Source: JAAZNV01 sp035358315 (GTDB taxonomy: Bacteria; Patescibacteriota; WWE3; UBA101185; UBA10185). From it: 55,669 nucleotides of DNA. Position 1 is the first letter of the stretch. The number at the start of each line of letters is the position of its first letter. Under the pieces are notes generated by a model. It saw nothing but the letters and a program-made list of their open reading frames with translations. It ran no database searches and was not told where the DNA came from. Below, piece after piece: positions 16,673-25,671 of the stretch. Made by a program: the position numbers and the translations under genes. The stretch lies in assembly GCA_035358315.1 (NCBI GenBank), contig DAOPPB010000002.1, positions 1 through 55,669 on the forward strand, given 5' to 3'.

Positions 16673-17862
16673 AGAGTAGCGAGCAACAAAACTGTGTTTT
16701 TATTTATATCAAAATCTTTCTCTATTTTACTGTAAAGATTATTTCCAAGTTTTTTTCGCAGATCCTCGTCATTTAACAAAATTTCCAATTTTTCGGCCAA
16801 AGCGTTAGAATTACCCGGCGAAAAAAGCAGTCCCGTTTCTCCGTCAATTATTATCTCATGGGTGCTGCCCGTATCAGAGGCTACAACAGGAACCCTAAAC
16901 ACCCCTGCTTCAAGAAGAACATTAGCAATACCATCAACATCCTTCTCTTCCGTCTCTATACTGGGAAAAGCAAAAACACCGGCCGCTTTAAAATGCATAA
17001 GTGTCTCCTCGTTCGGCAAACCTTTATTCTCACCCAGTATTTTTACCTCATTTTCCAACCCATTTTCTTTTATCTGCTCCAAAATGTCCCGATACAAAGG
17101 GCCAAATCCTATTATTTCCATTGAAAAGTCAATCTTCTTATCTTTTAATATCTTTGCGGCATCTATTAAATATTGAAGGCCCTTTTTCTCCACCAATCTG
17201 CCTACCGATAAAATCAAGGGCTTTTCAGGTTTGTAGTCCCTATCTTCCACACTTTTTGTTATTTTCTCTATATCTATTCCATGATGAATTAAGTGAATTT
17301 TATTATTTACATTTCCAAATTTCTCTAAAAGATATTTATAGGCGTTTTCATTGCAAACAGCGATAAACTGCGCGGTCTGAATTTTTTCCCTTACACAATG
17401 CGAGGTAACGAAAACATCTTTGGCATGAGCCGATATTCCGTAAGGAATACCAAGAATCTCCGAAGCATACATTACGATAGTTGAAGATTCCGACAAAAAA
17501 TGCGCAAACAAAAGCTGGGGTTTATATTTTGAAAATTTCCGGGAGTAAGCAACCGATTTCAAAAAAACATAAAAGCTATCGGAAGATTCTCCTTTTTTAA
17601 TTTTCAGGAAAATCTTGCGTAATTTAGAAAAATGGAGAAGAAAATAAGGAAGAGTCGAGAGCGCATCAGCAATGTTTAATCTCCAATACACAGTTTTTTC
17701 TTTTAAGGAATCGGGTATGCTTCCTTTCCCTTTTTTCAACGAAAAAACCGTCAGATCAATATCCTCATATTCATTAATTTTCTCAAGTTCTCTTAAAATA
17801 AAGGTTTCGGTTAATACCGGAAACTCTGGAACAAAGACAAGAATTCTTTTTTTAGTTTCCAT
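16648..17862 (-). CDS. Family 4 glycosyltransferase (WcaL/colanic-acid type)
   Basis: 404 residues. It starts KRILVFVPEFPVLTETFIL, the signature opening of the colanic-acid/amylovoran WcaL-like GT4 subgroup, and continues with LLFAHFLSESST, ISAHAKDVF and a C-terminal domain with LSVGRLVEKKGLQYL and VDGIANVLLEAGVF. This subgroup transfers hexoses during exopolysaccharide repeat-unit assembly. The final eight residues are encoded by palindromic repeat copy 4, so the native C-terminus may originally have been different. Its start overlaps the 3' end of the UDP-glucose dehydrogenase gene by 11 bases. Confidence 0.88.
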   Translation of the reverse strand: METKKRILVFVPEFPVLTETFILRELEKINEYEDIDLTVFSLKKGKGSIPDSLKEKTVYWRLNIADALSTLPYFLLHFSKLRKIFLKIKKGESSDSFYVFLKSVAYSRKFSKYKPQLLFAHFLSESSTIVMYASEILGIPYGISAHAKDVFVTSHCVREKIQTAQFIAVCNENAYKYLLEKFGNVNNKIHLIHHGIDIEKITKSVEDRDYKPEKPLILSVGRLVEKKGLQYLIDAAKILKDKKIDFSMEIIGFGPLYRDILEQIKENGLENEVKILGENKGLPNEETLMHFKAAGVFAFPSIETEEKDVDGIANVLLEAGVFRVPVVASDTGSTHEIIIDGETGLLFSPGNSNALAEKLEILLNDEDLRKKLGNNLYSKIEKDFDINKNTVLLLATLRAQPVEG

Positions 17863-19222
17863 TCTTCAATATTACACCAGAAACGCCTGAAGGTTGTTTA
17901 TCCAGTAGCTCAACTCCGTTGGTTCTTTTTCCGACAGCAAAGTATATGAATCCAAAAGATTCAATTTTCTTTCTATCCAAAAGATTTCTTCCGTCAAAAA
18001 TTACGGGATTTTTCAACATCGCCTTAACCCTTTCCAAATCAATATTTGCAAACTCTTTCCACTCAGTAAGTATAACTAAAGCGTCGGCATTATCCATTAC
18101 CTCATATTTATCCAGACAATATTCAATATTTGTTGTTCCTAAAACTCCTTTTGCATTGAACATTGCTTGAGGATCAAAAGCCTTTATTGCCGCCCCAAGA
18201 CCTCTTAATTGCTTTACAATCTCTACCGCCACAGAGTCTCTTATATCATCCGTATTTTCCTTAAAAGCTAAACCCAAAACACCTATTGTTTTTCCCGACA
18301 AATTTTTTCCAAAGTATCGAGTTATCTTGGAAACGAAGTAATTTTTCTGAATTTCATTAACTTCCATGACACCTCTGAGAAGTTTGAAATCGTAAGCCTG
18401 ATCGGTTGACGTCTTGTACAATGCCGCGACATCTTTTGGAAAACAGCTCCCCCCATACCCAATTCCTGCATTCAAAAATTTAGGGCCTATTCTGCTATCC
18501 AAACCCATTCCTTTAGCAACAACGGAGACGTCCGCCCCAGACCTTTCGCATATCTGAGCCATTTCATTTATAAATGATATTTTGGAGGCAAGAAAAGCGT
18601 TGGAGGCATATTTCACCATCTCCGCAGATTTTAAATCGCACTCCACAATCGGTTTTCCCAAATGCTCATATAGACTTCTCATAATGGAAAACGCTTTTTC
18701 CGAATCCGAACCTATTACGGTTCTATCAGGGTTTTTCATGTCCTCAACCGAATATCCTTCTCTTAAAAATTCCGGGTTAGATACAATATCGAAATCAACA
18801 TTCGTTGTAAGATTATCTTTTATAACTTTTTTCATTTTCTCATTTGTCCCTACGGGAACCGTGCTTTTAGTGACAATCACCTTGTAATTGTTCAAATTCT
18901 TCCCGATATCTTCTGCTACTTTCCAAACCGCAGATAGGTCGGCGTCTCCGGTTTCACTTTGAGGAGTTCCCACACAAATAAAAATCACATCAGACTTTTC
19001 AACTCCTTCTGATAAAGATGTGGTAAAGGATAACCTGTTTTCAGAAATATTTTTTAATACGATTTCGGAAAGACCGGGCTCATATATCGGCATGTCGCCT
19101 TTTTTTATTCTCTCAATTTTTTCGGCATCTATATCAACACCTATAACCTCGTTACCCCAATCGGAAAAAACAGCGGCTCCAACCAAACCGACATAACCTG
19201 TACCTATAACGCATATTTTCAT
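17852..19222 (-). CDS. ugd: UDP-glucose 6-dehydrogenase
   Basis: 456 residues from the ATG at 19220-19222. It oxidises UDP-glucose to UDP-glucuronate with two NAD+. The Rossmann motif GTGYVGLVGA is at residues 7-16, with VTKSTVPVGT, the region PEFLREG, and the catalytic Cys block GIGYGGSCFPKDVAAL in the middle, then the C-terminal UDP-binding half with GLAFKENTDDIRDS. All key residues are present. The frame extends five codons upstream to a GTG, but MKICVIGTGYVGL is the family start. It is the only nucleotide-sugar enzyme in the locus, so the exported glycan probably contains glucuronate or a derivative such as a pentose (inference). Confidence 0.95.
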   Translation of the reverse strand: MKICVIGTGYVGLVGAAVFSDWGNEVIGVDIDAEKIERIKKGDMPIYEPGLSEIVLKNISENRLSFTTSLSEGVEKSDVIFICVGTPQSETGDADLSAVWKVAEDIGKNLNNYKVIVTKSTVPVGTNEKMKKVIKDNLTTNVDFDIVSNPEFLREGYSVEDMKNPDRTVIGSDSEKAFSIMRSLYEHLGKPIVECDLKSAEMVKYASNAFLASKISFINEMAQICERSGADVSVVAKGMGLDSRIGPKFLNAGIGYGGSCFPKDVAALYKTSTDQAYDFKLLRGVMEVNEIQKNYFVSKITRYFGKNLSGKTIGVLGLAFKENTDDIRDSVAVEIVKQLRGLGAAIKAFDPQAMFNAKGVLGTTNIEYCLDKYEVMDNADALVILTEWKEFANIDLERVKAMLKNPVIFDGRNLLDRKKIESFGFIYFAVGKRTNGVELLDKQPSGVSGVILKNGN

Positions 19223-19250
19223 AAATTTTGGATACACCTCTCAAATTTAA

Positions 19251-20036
19251 CTATTTACTCTTTTGGGAGGAAGAGGTGTTTTGGACAGTTTTATATTTCC
19301 CCCTCAAAAGTCTGAATTTTATCTGTAAAACCTCAAAGGCCATTTTCAGAGAGTCGCTCACCGGACTGACTCTTGTAGTTTTTACGTACACCCACGTGAC
19401 AGGAACGGACTTTATTTTATACCCCAAACTCTTTGCAAGCAACAAAACTTCAACATCCCATGCTCCCGTATATGGCTTTTTTAATTCCTTGGCGTTTTTC
19501 AAAGTATACATTCTCGGAAAAATATCCTGAACACATTTTTTTGTAAAAAGCTTAAAACCGCATTGGGTATCCTTCATATCGGGCAAAGCAACAAGTCTTA
19601 CAAGGAGGTTGAAAACTCTCCCCATAAGATGCCTGTGGAAAGGCTCATTCACTCTTTCAGCGCCTATACCCTCTCTCGAAGCAATCACAATATCATATCC
19701 CTGCTCTTCCGCCCAAACCGACAACTTTTTTAACTCCGAAATAGGTGTCGAAAGATCCGCGTCGGCCATATAGATATAATCTCCCTCAGCCTGCATAAAA
19801 GCTGACCATACCGTCGGTCCTTTTCCCCGATGCAAATTTTTTACTATCTTAAGTTCGGGATTTTCTTTCATCAACTGCTCTACGATGGAAACAGTTGAAT
19901 CGGTACTTCCGTCGTCGGAAATCAAGAGTTCAAAAGAATCGGGAGAAAAATTTCTCATAAAATTCAATATCTGCACGATAGTTGAAGATATTTTATCGGC
20001 TTCGTTATAAGCCGGAACAACAATTGAATATTTCAT
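19251..20036 (-). CDS. Family 2 glycosyltransferase (dolichyl-phosphate glucosyltransferase-like)
   Basis: 261 residues: YSIVVPAYNEADKISSTIV, ISDDGSTDSTV, LHRGKGPTVWSAF, then DADLSTP near residue 97 and DTQCGFKLFTKKC near 158. The DADLSTP plus DTQCGFK pair is characteristic of the ALG5/dolichyl-phosphate beta-glucosyltransferase-like group, which make polyprenyl-phosphate glucose. No C-terminal helix is seen. Its TAATG arrangement with the upstream gene (stop and start share one base at 20036) indicates coupled translation. Confidence 0.88.
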   Translation of the reverse strand: MKYSIVVPAYNEADKISSTIVQILNFMRNFSPDSFELLISDDGSTDSTVSIVEQLMKENPELKIVKNLHRGKGPTVWSAFMQAEGDYIYMADADLSTPISELKKLSVWAEEQGYDIVIASREGIGAERVNEPFHRHLMGRVFNLLVRLVALPDMKDTQCGFKLFTKKCVQDIFPRMYTLKNAKELKKPYTGAWDVEVLLLAKSLGYKIKSVPVTWVYVKTTRVSPVSDSLKMAFEVLQIKFRLLRGKYKTVQNTSSSQKSK

Positions 20037-21160
20037 TATTTTTTATCCTTCCAAATTACCCTGCTATAAACACAATAGTTCCAGATCAACCCTAAAATCA
20101 CCCCTATAAGAAAAGTAATGTTTGAAACCCAAAAAGTGTCTCCGAACCTGGAGACGGCAAATTTTATCATCTGAGAACGGAAAAAGATAGGGATATAAGA
20201 GGAGATTATATAAACAATAAAGCCCGTAATTTTTTTCCCCGCCCCTTCAATTTTGTTTTTCTTAAATGACCAAAAATTATTAAGAGTGAAGGTTGTTAAC
20301 ATCGCTATAAACCCGGAGATAAGAGACGAAACCTTAGGATTTTTTGTGTAAACTCTCAAAGCATTGAAAATTCCGGTATCAACAAGAAAACCTATAAGAC
20401 CCACCATACAAAACTTCAGAAATTTTTGGGTGTCTGGGTCACTTAAACGCAACTTTAAGACCACCTTCAAGGAATCGCCCAGATTATTGCCTTCCATTTT
20501 GGATTCCCCTTCGTCTCTTAGCCCGAAGTGTATTGGCACTTCCTTTATTTTTGCTCCTGCTTTATGCATTTTGTACAAAAGATCCATTTTGTAAGCAAAT
20601 CCTTTGGACAGAATATTATCAAGGTCTATACTATCGACGTAACCTTTAACCCTGGAAACTTTATATCCGGTCGTAAAATCATTCACACCTTTTATTCCCA
20701 GAACAACTTTAGAGACTAAGTTTCCCGCTTTGCTGAAAAGCTTCCTTTTAAAACCCCATTCTTTTGGAATGCTACCGCCTTTGGTAAAACGGGATCCGAT
20801 TATATAATCATAACCATTATCTATTTCCTTTATTAAATTCTTTAATTCCTTCGGGTCGTGCTGAAAATCTGCATCCATTTCCACCAAAACATCGGCGCCA
20901 AGCTCTTTCATCGCATATTTAAAACCGTAAACATAGGCCACTCCAAGACCGGCTTTCTTTTCCTCCATAAGCAAATGAACAAAATCGTACTGCTTCATTT
21001 TTTCCCTGACAACATCGGCGGTACCATCGGGGGAGTTTCCTTCCACAACAAGAATATGCATTTCATGAGGAATTTCCTTAAACTCGGCACTTAAAGCATC
21101 TATAAGGCGCCCGATATTTTTAGCTTCATTATAGGTGGGGATAACTACAACTATTTTCAT
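20036..21160 (-). CDS. Family 2 glycosyltransferase fused to a GtrA-like membrane domain
   Basis: 374 residues in two parts. Residues 1-235 are a DPM1-like GT-A domain (IVVVIPTYNEAKNIGRLI, EGNSPDGTADV in place of DDGSxDGT, DADFQHDP, IIGSRF). Residues about 243-370 contain four hydrophobic helices of the GtrA family, starting FLKFCMVGLIGFLVDTG, with LNNFWSFKK between helices two and three. GtrA domains are thought to flip or anchor the polyprenyl-phosphate sugar, so this protein may both make and translocate its product. DPM1-GtrA fusions of this type are common in archaea and in candidate phyla. The first gene of the glycan block. Confidence 0.9.
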   Translation of the reverse strand: MKIVVVIPTYNEAKNIGRLIDALSAEFKEIPHEMHILVVEGNSPDGTADVVREKMKQYDFVHLLMEEKKAGLGVAYVYGFKYAMKELGADVLVEMDADFQHDPKELKNLIKEIDNGYDYIIGSRFTKGGSIPKEWGFKRKLFSKAGNLVSKVVLGIKGVNDFTTGYKVSRVKGYVDSIDLDNILSKGFAYKMDLLYKMHKAGAKIKEVPIHFGLRDEGESKMEGNNLGDSLKVVLKLRLSDPDTQKFLKFCMVGLIGFLVDTGIFNALRVYTKNPKVSSLISGFIAMLTTFTLNNFWSFKKNKIEGAGKKITGFIVYIISSYIPIFFRSQMIKFAVSRFGDTFWVSNITFLIGVILGLIWNYCVYSRVIWKDKK

Positions 21161-21166
21161 AAACTT

Positions 21167-21427
21167 TTAAAAACTAAGAACCGAAAAGAAAAGTAAAAAC
21201 ACCAAAAGTCCGAAAAGCACATACTCGTACACTATGTTTTTCGTAAGCTTTCCTCTTATCAAATGATGAATAACACCCCAAACAATATAAGAAGCAGAGC
21301 CTACACCGCTAAGAAAAATCAACATTCCTTTGTTAAATCTGAATTTGTATATCAGTACCATGAAAGTTGCTATAGCTACAAGAAGTATGAAGTATTCCAC
21401 TCTGTTTTCCTTAATATTTTCCATCAT
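21167..21427 (-). CDS. Small three-helix membrane protein, function unknown
   Basis: 86 residues. After a short charged start (MMENIKENRVE) there are three hydrophobic segments at about 12-28, 35-55 and 66-85, separated by short basic loops. There is no catalytic motif I recognise. It sits 6 bases upstream of the GT2-GtrA gene and 18 bases after the CAP-domain gene, all on one strand, so it is probably co-expressed. The start could be either of the two leading ATGs. Coding is supported by spacing and by an uninterrupted membrane pattern. Confidence 0.6.
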   Translation of the reverse strand: MMENIKENRVEYFILLVAIATFMVLIYKFRFNKGMLIFLSGVGSASYIVWGVIHHLIRGKLTKNIVYEYVLFGLLVFLLFFSVLSF

Positions 21428-21445
21428 AAAGTTAAATTTACTCCT

Positions 21446-22495
21446 TTATATTACCAATCCCGGTTTGAATACCAACCATATACTAATTATAACAACGACC
21501 AAAACCATAAAGTGAGCTAAGGTTAAACCCGTAAATTTTCTTATACCCTTCTTTCTGGAATAAATTATGTCCAAAGCCAAAAGAACGCTGACAAAAATAC
21601 CGAAAGCCAAACTTACCGTCTTCGTTGCAGTTGTAATATCTATTGCAGGATTAGCGTTTGATTGCACCAAATAAGATCCTTCTGCCAAATATTCTTCTTT
21701 TCCGACCTCTGAAGAAGGAGTTTCCTGCGAATTTTCTTGTTCCGGTGAAGATACGGATTCCCCTAAACTTTCTGAAGCCGGCTCAATCCCTTCGGCGCTG
21801 GCCTTATTTTCGCCCGGTAATCCTTTTTCATCTCCCACAGTTGCCAACATTGAAGGCTGGCGCGGTCTTCCGAACATCTGAACAACAAGAGTAGTTTCGT
21901 ATCCGTCCATAACACCATTAACAACCGCAAAACCCACTTCGTCGTAATTGGCACCGATAAGGTTGCTCTTATGGGAAGGAGATTTAAACCAAGCTTCAAC
22001 TACTTCTTTGGAATTGGAAAAATTTTTAGCCAGATTTTCTCCCGCATATATATAGTCATAACCTTCGTCCAAAATGAAATCCCATGGTTCGGTGCCATCC
22101 GGAGCAACATGAGCCCAATACCCATCCTTGAACATATCCTGGGCTTTTTTCTCCGCAGCGGCAGATAATTCTGCATTTAACTTTAAGGGAGGAACACCAT
22201 TTTCCTTTCTCTTTTGATTCGTGTATTTCAAAAGATCCGATATAGTTATATTGGATGCATAACCCAAAACACCCGGAGCAAACTTCGGTACAAATCTGAA
22301 AACAACACTTACAAATACTATTAATACGCAGTAGATAAGAATAGCCTTATTATCAAGAAGATCGGCTCTTTTCTTTTTATCTTCCCGGGGGAGAAAATGG
22401 TAAACAAACTGGTATTTCTCTATGGATTTTGGATGCTTTCTCCAATATTTAATAACATTTGAATTTTCGTCTCGACTTTTGTTGTGGTCAAACAT
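21446..22495 (-). CDS. Membrane-anchored CAP/SCP (YkwD-like) domain protein
   Basis: 349 residues. A charged cytoplasmic segment (1-48) precedes one helix (about 50-68). A CAP/SCP domain follows (about 82-212) with WAHVAPDG, AGENLAKNF and WFKSPSHKSNLI, carrying the His, Glu and His residues of the family cavity. A Glu/Ser/Pro-rich linker (about 215-270) and two C-terminal helices end the protein. The CAP domain should face outside the cell. Bacterial CAP proteins are secreted proteins of uncertain activity, linked to cell-wall or surface processes. There is no Shine-Dalgarno; a TATAAT box lies 8 bases before ATG, so it may be leaderless and start a new transcript. Confidence 0.85.
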   Translation of the reverse strand: MFDHNKSRDENSNVIKYWRKHPKSIEKYQFVYHFLPREDKKKRADLLDNKAILIYCVLIVFVSVVFRFVPKFAPGVLGYASNITISDLLKYTNQKRKENGVPPLKLNAELSAAAEKKAQDMFKDGYWAHVAPDGTEPWDFILDEGYDYIYAGENLAKNFSNSKEVVEAWFKSPSHKSNLIGANYDEVGFAVVNGVMDGYETTLVVQMFGRPRQPSMLATVGDEKGLPGENKASAEGIEPASESLGESVSSPEQENSQETPSSEVGKEEYLAEGSYLVQSNANPAIDITTATKTVSLAFGIFVSVLLALDIIYSRKKGIRKFTGLTLAHFMVLVVVIISIWLVFKPGLVI

Positions 22496-22503
22496 TACAG
22501 ATA

Positions 22504-22509
22504 ATTATA
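22504..22509 (-). promoter_or_regulatory. Candidate -10 box for the CAP-domain gene
   Basis: The minus strand reads TATAAT here, 8 bases before the ATG at 22493-22495. Transcription would start at or next to the start codon. No good -35 hexamer is seen at 16-18 bases, and such boxes arise by chance in AT-rich DNA. Confidence 0.4.
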
Positions 22510-22520
22510 CACCACAAAAC

Positions 22521-23138
22521 CTACTCTAATCCCTTTAGTACAAGTTGAAAAACCTCATCGGGGGAACCTTCGCCGTTAACCTCTACCAAATTTCCCTGTT
22601 TTCTAAAATAATCTATAACCTTCGTTGTTTCTTTATTAAAAATGGCTAATCTTGTTTTAACAGCTTCTTCGACATCATCTTCTCTCTGCACTAATTTTCC
22701 TCCGCAAAAATCACATATCCCATCAACTTTAGGTGGGACGGATACAACATTAAAAACCGCACCGCAATTCTCACAGGTTCTTCTGGAAGATATTCTTTTA
22801 ATTGAAGTTTCGGGGGAAATATTTATAAAAATTACTTTATCAAAGCCGGGATTAAAATAATCAAGATCCTCCAAAGTTCTTCCCCACCCGTCAAAAATAA
22901 ACCCATTCCCATAAATATCCTTGGAGATTTCCGATTTCAAAATTTCTGATACCAAATTCTGAGGAGCAAGTTCGCCTTTATCTACATAATTTTCAATCTC
23001 ATCTTTTCCGGGATAGTCATCAGGCAAATCTCTTAAAATCTGACCGACGGAAACAAGAGGGATATTTAAATGCTGACTTAGTTTTTTCCCTATTGTTCCT
23101 TTACCGCAACCTTGCGGTCCTATTAAAAGTAATTTCAT
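22521..23138 (-). CDS. adk: Adenylate kinase
   Basis: 205 residues. It interconverts ATP plus AMP with two ADP. The P-loop GPQGCGKGT is at residues 7-15. The AMP-binding part is shortened and divergent (SVGQILRDLP for STGDMLR). The usual GFPRT motif reads GWGRT, keeping the Arg. The lid has a Cys4 zinc site (CENCG and CDFCGG) and then QREDD. These features show a functional long-lid enzyme with an altered AMP site. It follows secY and ybaB as in many spc operons, but the usual map gene is not next to it. Confidence 0.92.
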   Translation of the reverse strand: MKLLLIGPQGCGKGTIGKKLSQHLNIPLVSVGQILRDLPDDYPGKDEIENYVDKGELAPQNLVSEILKSEISKDIYGNGFIFDGWGRTLEDLDYFNPGFDKVIFINISPETSIKRISSRRTCENCGAVFNVVSVPPKVDGICDFCGGKLVQREDDVEEAVKTRLAIFNKETTKVIDYFRKQGNLVEVNGEGSPDEVFQLVLKGLE

Positions 23139-23161
23139 AAAATATTAAAAAAGAGAAAAAC

Positions 23162-23428
23162 CTAGAGATCGGGAAGCCCCAAATCCTTTAGCTGACCCCG
23201 CATCTGCTTCTCAACTTTTTTGTCTACATCACCGAAAGTGTCGTTGATAAGATCTTTGAGATCTTTTTGATCTTCTCCGTCTATTTCAAGCCTCTGTATT
23301 TTCTTATCCCCCCTGACCACAATCTTAATACCGTCTTTTTCACGCGTAGCTGATATCTCTTCCATCTGCTTTTTAATCTTACTCTGAGCCTGTTTAAATT
23401 TGTTTAATTCTCTAACTTTATCAAACAT
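23162..23428 (-). CDS. ybaB: YbaB/EbfC-family nucleoid-associated protein
   Basis: 88 residues with the family pattern: an N-terminal amphipathic helix (FDKVRELNKFKQAQSKIKKQ), a central strand pair (GIKIVVRGDKKIQRLEIDG) and a C-terminal helix. Members form DNA-binding dimers, and many bacteria encode them near recR and dnaX. Here it sits between secY and adk, so it is expressed with the ribosomal array. It is slightly shorter than the usual 100-110 residues. Function in this organism is inferred from family only. Confidence 0.8.
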   Translation of the reverse strand: MFDKVRELNKFKQAQSKIKKQMEEISATREKDGIKIVVRGDKKIQRLEIDGEDQKDLKDLINDTFGDVDKKVEKQMRGQLKDLGLPDL

Positions 23429-23459
23429 AGAAATATTTTATCAAAATTATCAAAAAGAT

Positions 23460-24716
23460 TTATCCTAAAAATTTCTCGTAACTTCTCGTAGCGGTAAGAG
23501 ATTCTACCTGTCTGACCGTCTCCAATACAACAGAAACTGAAATCAACAAACTGGTACCCCCTATGGATATAGCATTAGGACCAAATATAAAACTTGTCAA
23601 ATACGGAAGTATAGCAATTATTCCTAAAAACAACGAACCTATAAGCGTGGTCCTTGAAACAATTTTTTTCAAATATTGAGAAGTCGATGTTCCCGGTCTT
23701 ATTCCAGGGATAAATCCTCCTCTTTTCTTAACATCATCCGCTATTTTATCAGGATTAAATTCAATGAAGGTATAAAAAAAGGTAAAAGCTAAAACCAGGA
23801 GAAAATAAAAAACGTTGTAAAGTAGAGACGTGGTTTGAAAATGGGTTGTCAAAAAAGCTCCTATTCCCGTTAATTTAGGATTTCCGGAAGCCATTAAAGG
23901 ACCGCCTATCATCCCGGGAATTGAAACTATGGATACCGCAAATATTATAGGAATCACCCCCGCCTGATTTATCTTTATGGGAAGATAGTTTGTAACTTTT
24001 TGAGACCTCTCGCTACTTCTCCCGTACTCTAAAAGAATATTTCTTGTCCCTTCATTTACTAAAACTACTCCTATTATTGTCAGTAAAACCAAAACGAGCA
24101 TTAAAATAGTGATTAAATAATTGGAAGAAGTAATTCTCGTTACGGTAACAGCTACTGTAGAGGGTAATCTGCTGACTATGGATATAAAAATAAGTATTGA
24201 AATTCCATTTCCTATCCCATGCTCAGTTAACAGATCACCGAGCCAAACTAAAAACATTGAGCCTGCCATAAATGTAAAAAGCAAAATTACCAAATCGGTA
24301 GAATGAAGGGTATTAATGATTCCCTGCTTACTAAGCAAGAAGTAAATCCCGTATGATTGAATAAGGGACATGGGAACCGCCAATAATTTCGTGTACATAT
24401 TTATTTTTTCTTGGCCGTATTCACCCTCTTTAGCCATTTCTTCCAAAGAAGGAATAAGCATAGTTAGAAGCTGAACAATAATGGAGGCGTTTATGTAAGG
24501 TCCTAAACCAAGAGTAACGATGGAAAAATTCTGAAAACCTCCGCCGCTAAAAAGGTCAAAAAAACCAAAAAATACACTTTGCTCAAGGTATGTCTTAATA
24601 GCTGAAGTATCAACACCCGGAACCGGTATGTGAGCCAAAAGACGAAATATGGCAACTATAAAAATGGTAAAAACTATCTTCTTCCTCAGCTCGGGAAGTT
24701 TAAATATTTTGAACAT
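23460..24716 (-). CDS. secY: Preprotein translocase subunit SecY
   Basis: 418 residues with ten membrane segments, the central pore of the Sec translocon. N-terminal LPELRKKIVFTIFIVAIFR and HIPVPGVD, the plug region after helix 1 (FFDLFSGGGFQNFSIVTLG), and ERSQKVTNYLPIKINQAGVIPIIFA are classical SecY signatures. Length is normal to slightly short. It starts 1 base after rplO, the conserved spc-operon order. SecA and signal peptidase I are encoded elsewhere in the window, so the core export pathway is largely represented. Confidence 0.97.
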   Translation of the reverse strand: MFKIFKLPELRKKIVFTIFIVAIFRLLAHIPVPGVDTSAIKTYLEQSVFFGFFDLFSGGGFQNFSIVTLGLGPYINASIIVQLLTMLIPSLEEMAKEGEYGQEKINMYTKLLAVPMSLIQSYGIYFLLSKQGIINTLHSTDLVILLFTFMAGSMFLVWLGDLLTEHGIGNGISILIFISIVSRLPSTVAVTVTRITSSNYLITILMLVLVLLTIIGVVLVNEGTRNILLEYGRSSERSQKVTNYLPIKINQAGVIPIIFAVSIVSIPGMIGGPLMASGNPKLTGIGAFLTTHFQTTSLLYNVFYFLLVLAFTFFYTFIEFNPDKIADDVKKRGGFIPGIRPGTSTSQYLKKIVSRTTLIGSLFLGIIAILPYLTSFIFGPNAISIGGTSLLISVSVVLETVRQVESLTATRSYEKFLG

Positions 24717-25163
24717 CTAAATTAAATTTGAACCGGAACTTTTAATTTTCTCCCCGGCTTTTTTTGAATATTTAAATCCTTTCAAAGATATCTTCTTCTT
24801 TAATTCTCCACCCGATAGTATCTTTACACCCTGTTTAGGTACCCTTTTTATTATCTTTTTTTCAGCCAAGATCTCAGGAGTTATTTCTTCACCGTCTTTA
24901 AATTTATTAAACACATCTAAATTTACCGCTTGAAGTTTTTCCGCGCTTAAACCATGGGTATTAAAACCACCTATCTTCGGCAATTTCTTATAAAGAGGCG
25001 ACTGCCCACCTTCAAAACCCAAACTCGGTTTAGTTCCTCTTCTGGCCTTCTGGCCTTTTGTTCCTTTTCCTACCGTGTGTCCTCCTTTCCCACTACCTCT
25101 TCCCCTGCCTAGTCTTTTAGCCTTTTTTTCAATTTTTAGTTTTTCAAGATTATGTAGTTCCAT
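24717..25163 (-). CDS. rplO: Ribosomal protein L15
   Basis: 148 residues. The Gly/Arg/Lys-rich N-terminus (KRLGRGRGSGKGGHTVGKG) and GFEGGQSPLYKKLPKIGGF are diagnostic of L15, a large-subunit assembly protein. The gene is 4 bases from rpsE. In most bacteria rpmD (L30) lies between the two, but here there is no room for it. Confidence 0.97.
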   Translation of the reverse strand: MELHNLEKLKIEKKAKRLGRGRGSGKGGHTVGKGTKGQKARRGTKPSLGFEGGQSPLYKKLPKIGGFNTHGLSAEKLQAVNLDVFNKFKDGEEITPEILAEKKIIKRVPKQGVKILSGGELKKKISLKGFKYSKKAGEKIKSSGSNLI

Positions 25164-25167
25164 ATTT

Positions 25168-25671
25168 TTACTTTTTTAATTTTTGCAAGGCCTGTATTGC
25201 GCACCTGACATTCAAAAGTTTGTTATTTGAACCCAACACTTTGGAAGAAACATTTTTTATTCCCGCCATCTCCATAACTATTCTTACAGGCCCTCCGGCT
25301 ATAACCCCCGTTCCTTCGGGAGCGGGCCTTAACATTATTCTGGAGGCTCCGACCTTAGCATTTACCTCATGTGCGATAGTCTTACCCGATATTTTCACAT
25401 CATAAATATTCTTTTTTGCCGCAGCTACAGCTTTTCCTATAGCATCCGCAACATTCTGAGCCTTTCCATAACCATAACCGACTTTACCGTTTCTATTCCC
25501 TACAACAACTAAAACTGCAAACCCAATCGCATTTCCTCCTTTAATCTTTTTGGAAACTCTTTTTATTTCAATAATTCTCTCTTCGAATTCTGTGATCCTG
25601 GTAGCTTTTATATGCTTCTCATCGTTTATATTCTTGCTTTCACCTTTTGGCGCCGCTTCTGAAGATTTCAT
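25168..25671 (-). CDS. rpsE: Ribosomal protein S5
   Basis: 167 residues. A charged N-terminal extension of about 30 residues precedes the S5 double-stranded-RNA-binding fold (RVSKKIKGGNAIGFAVLVVVG, GNRNGKVGYGYGKA), and the C-terminal domain contains PAPEGTGVIAGG. The protein acts in decoding fidelity at the small-subunit neck. The loop targeted by spectinomycin mutations (RVSKKIKGG) looks standard. ATG overlaps the rplR stop (ATGA). Confidence 0.97.
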   Translation of the reverse strand: MKSSEAAPKGESKNINDEKHIKATRITEFEERIIEIKRVSKKIKGGNAIGFAVLVVVGNRNGKVGYGYGKAQNVADAIGKAVAAAKKNIYDVKISGKTIAHEVNAKVGASRIMLRPAPEGTGVIAGGPVRIVMEMAGIKNVSSKVLGSNNKLLNVRCAIQALQKLKK

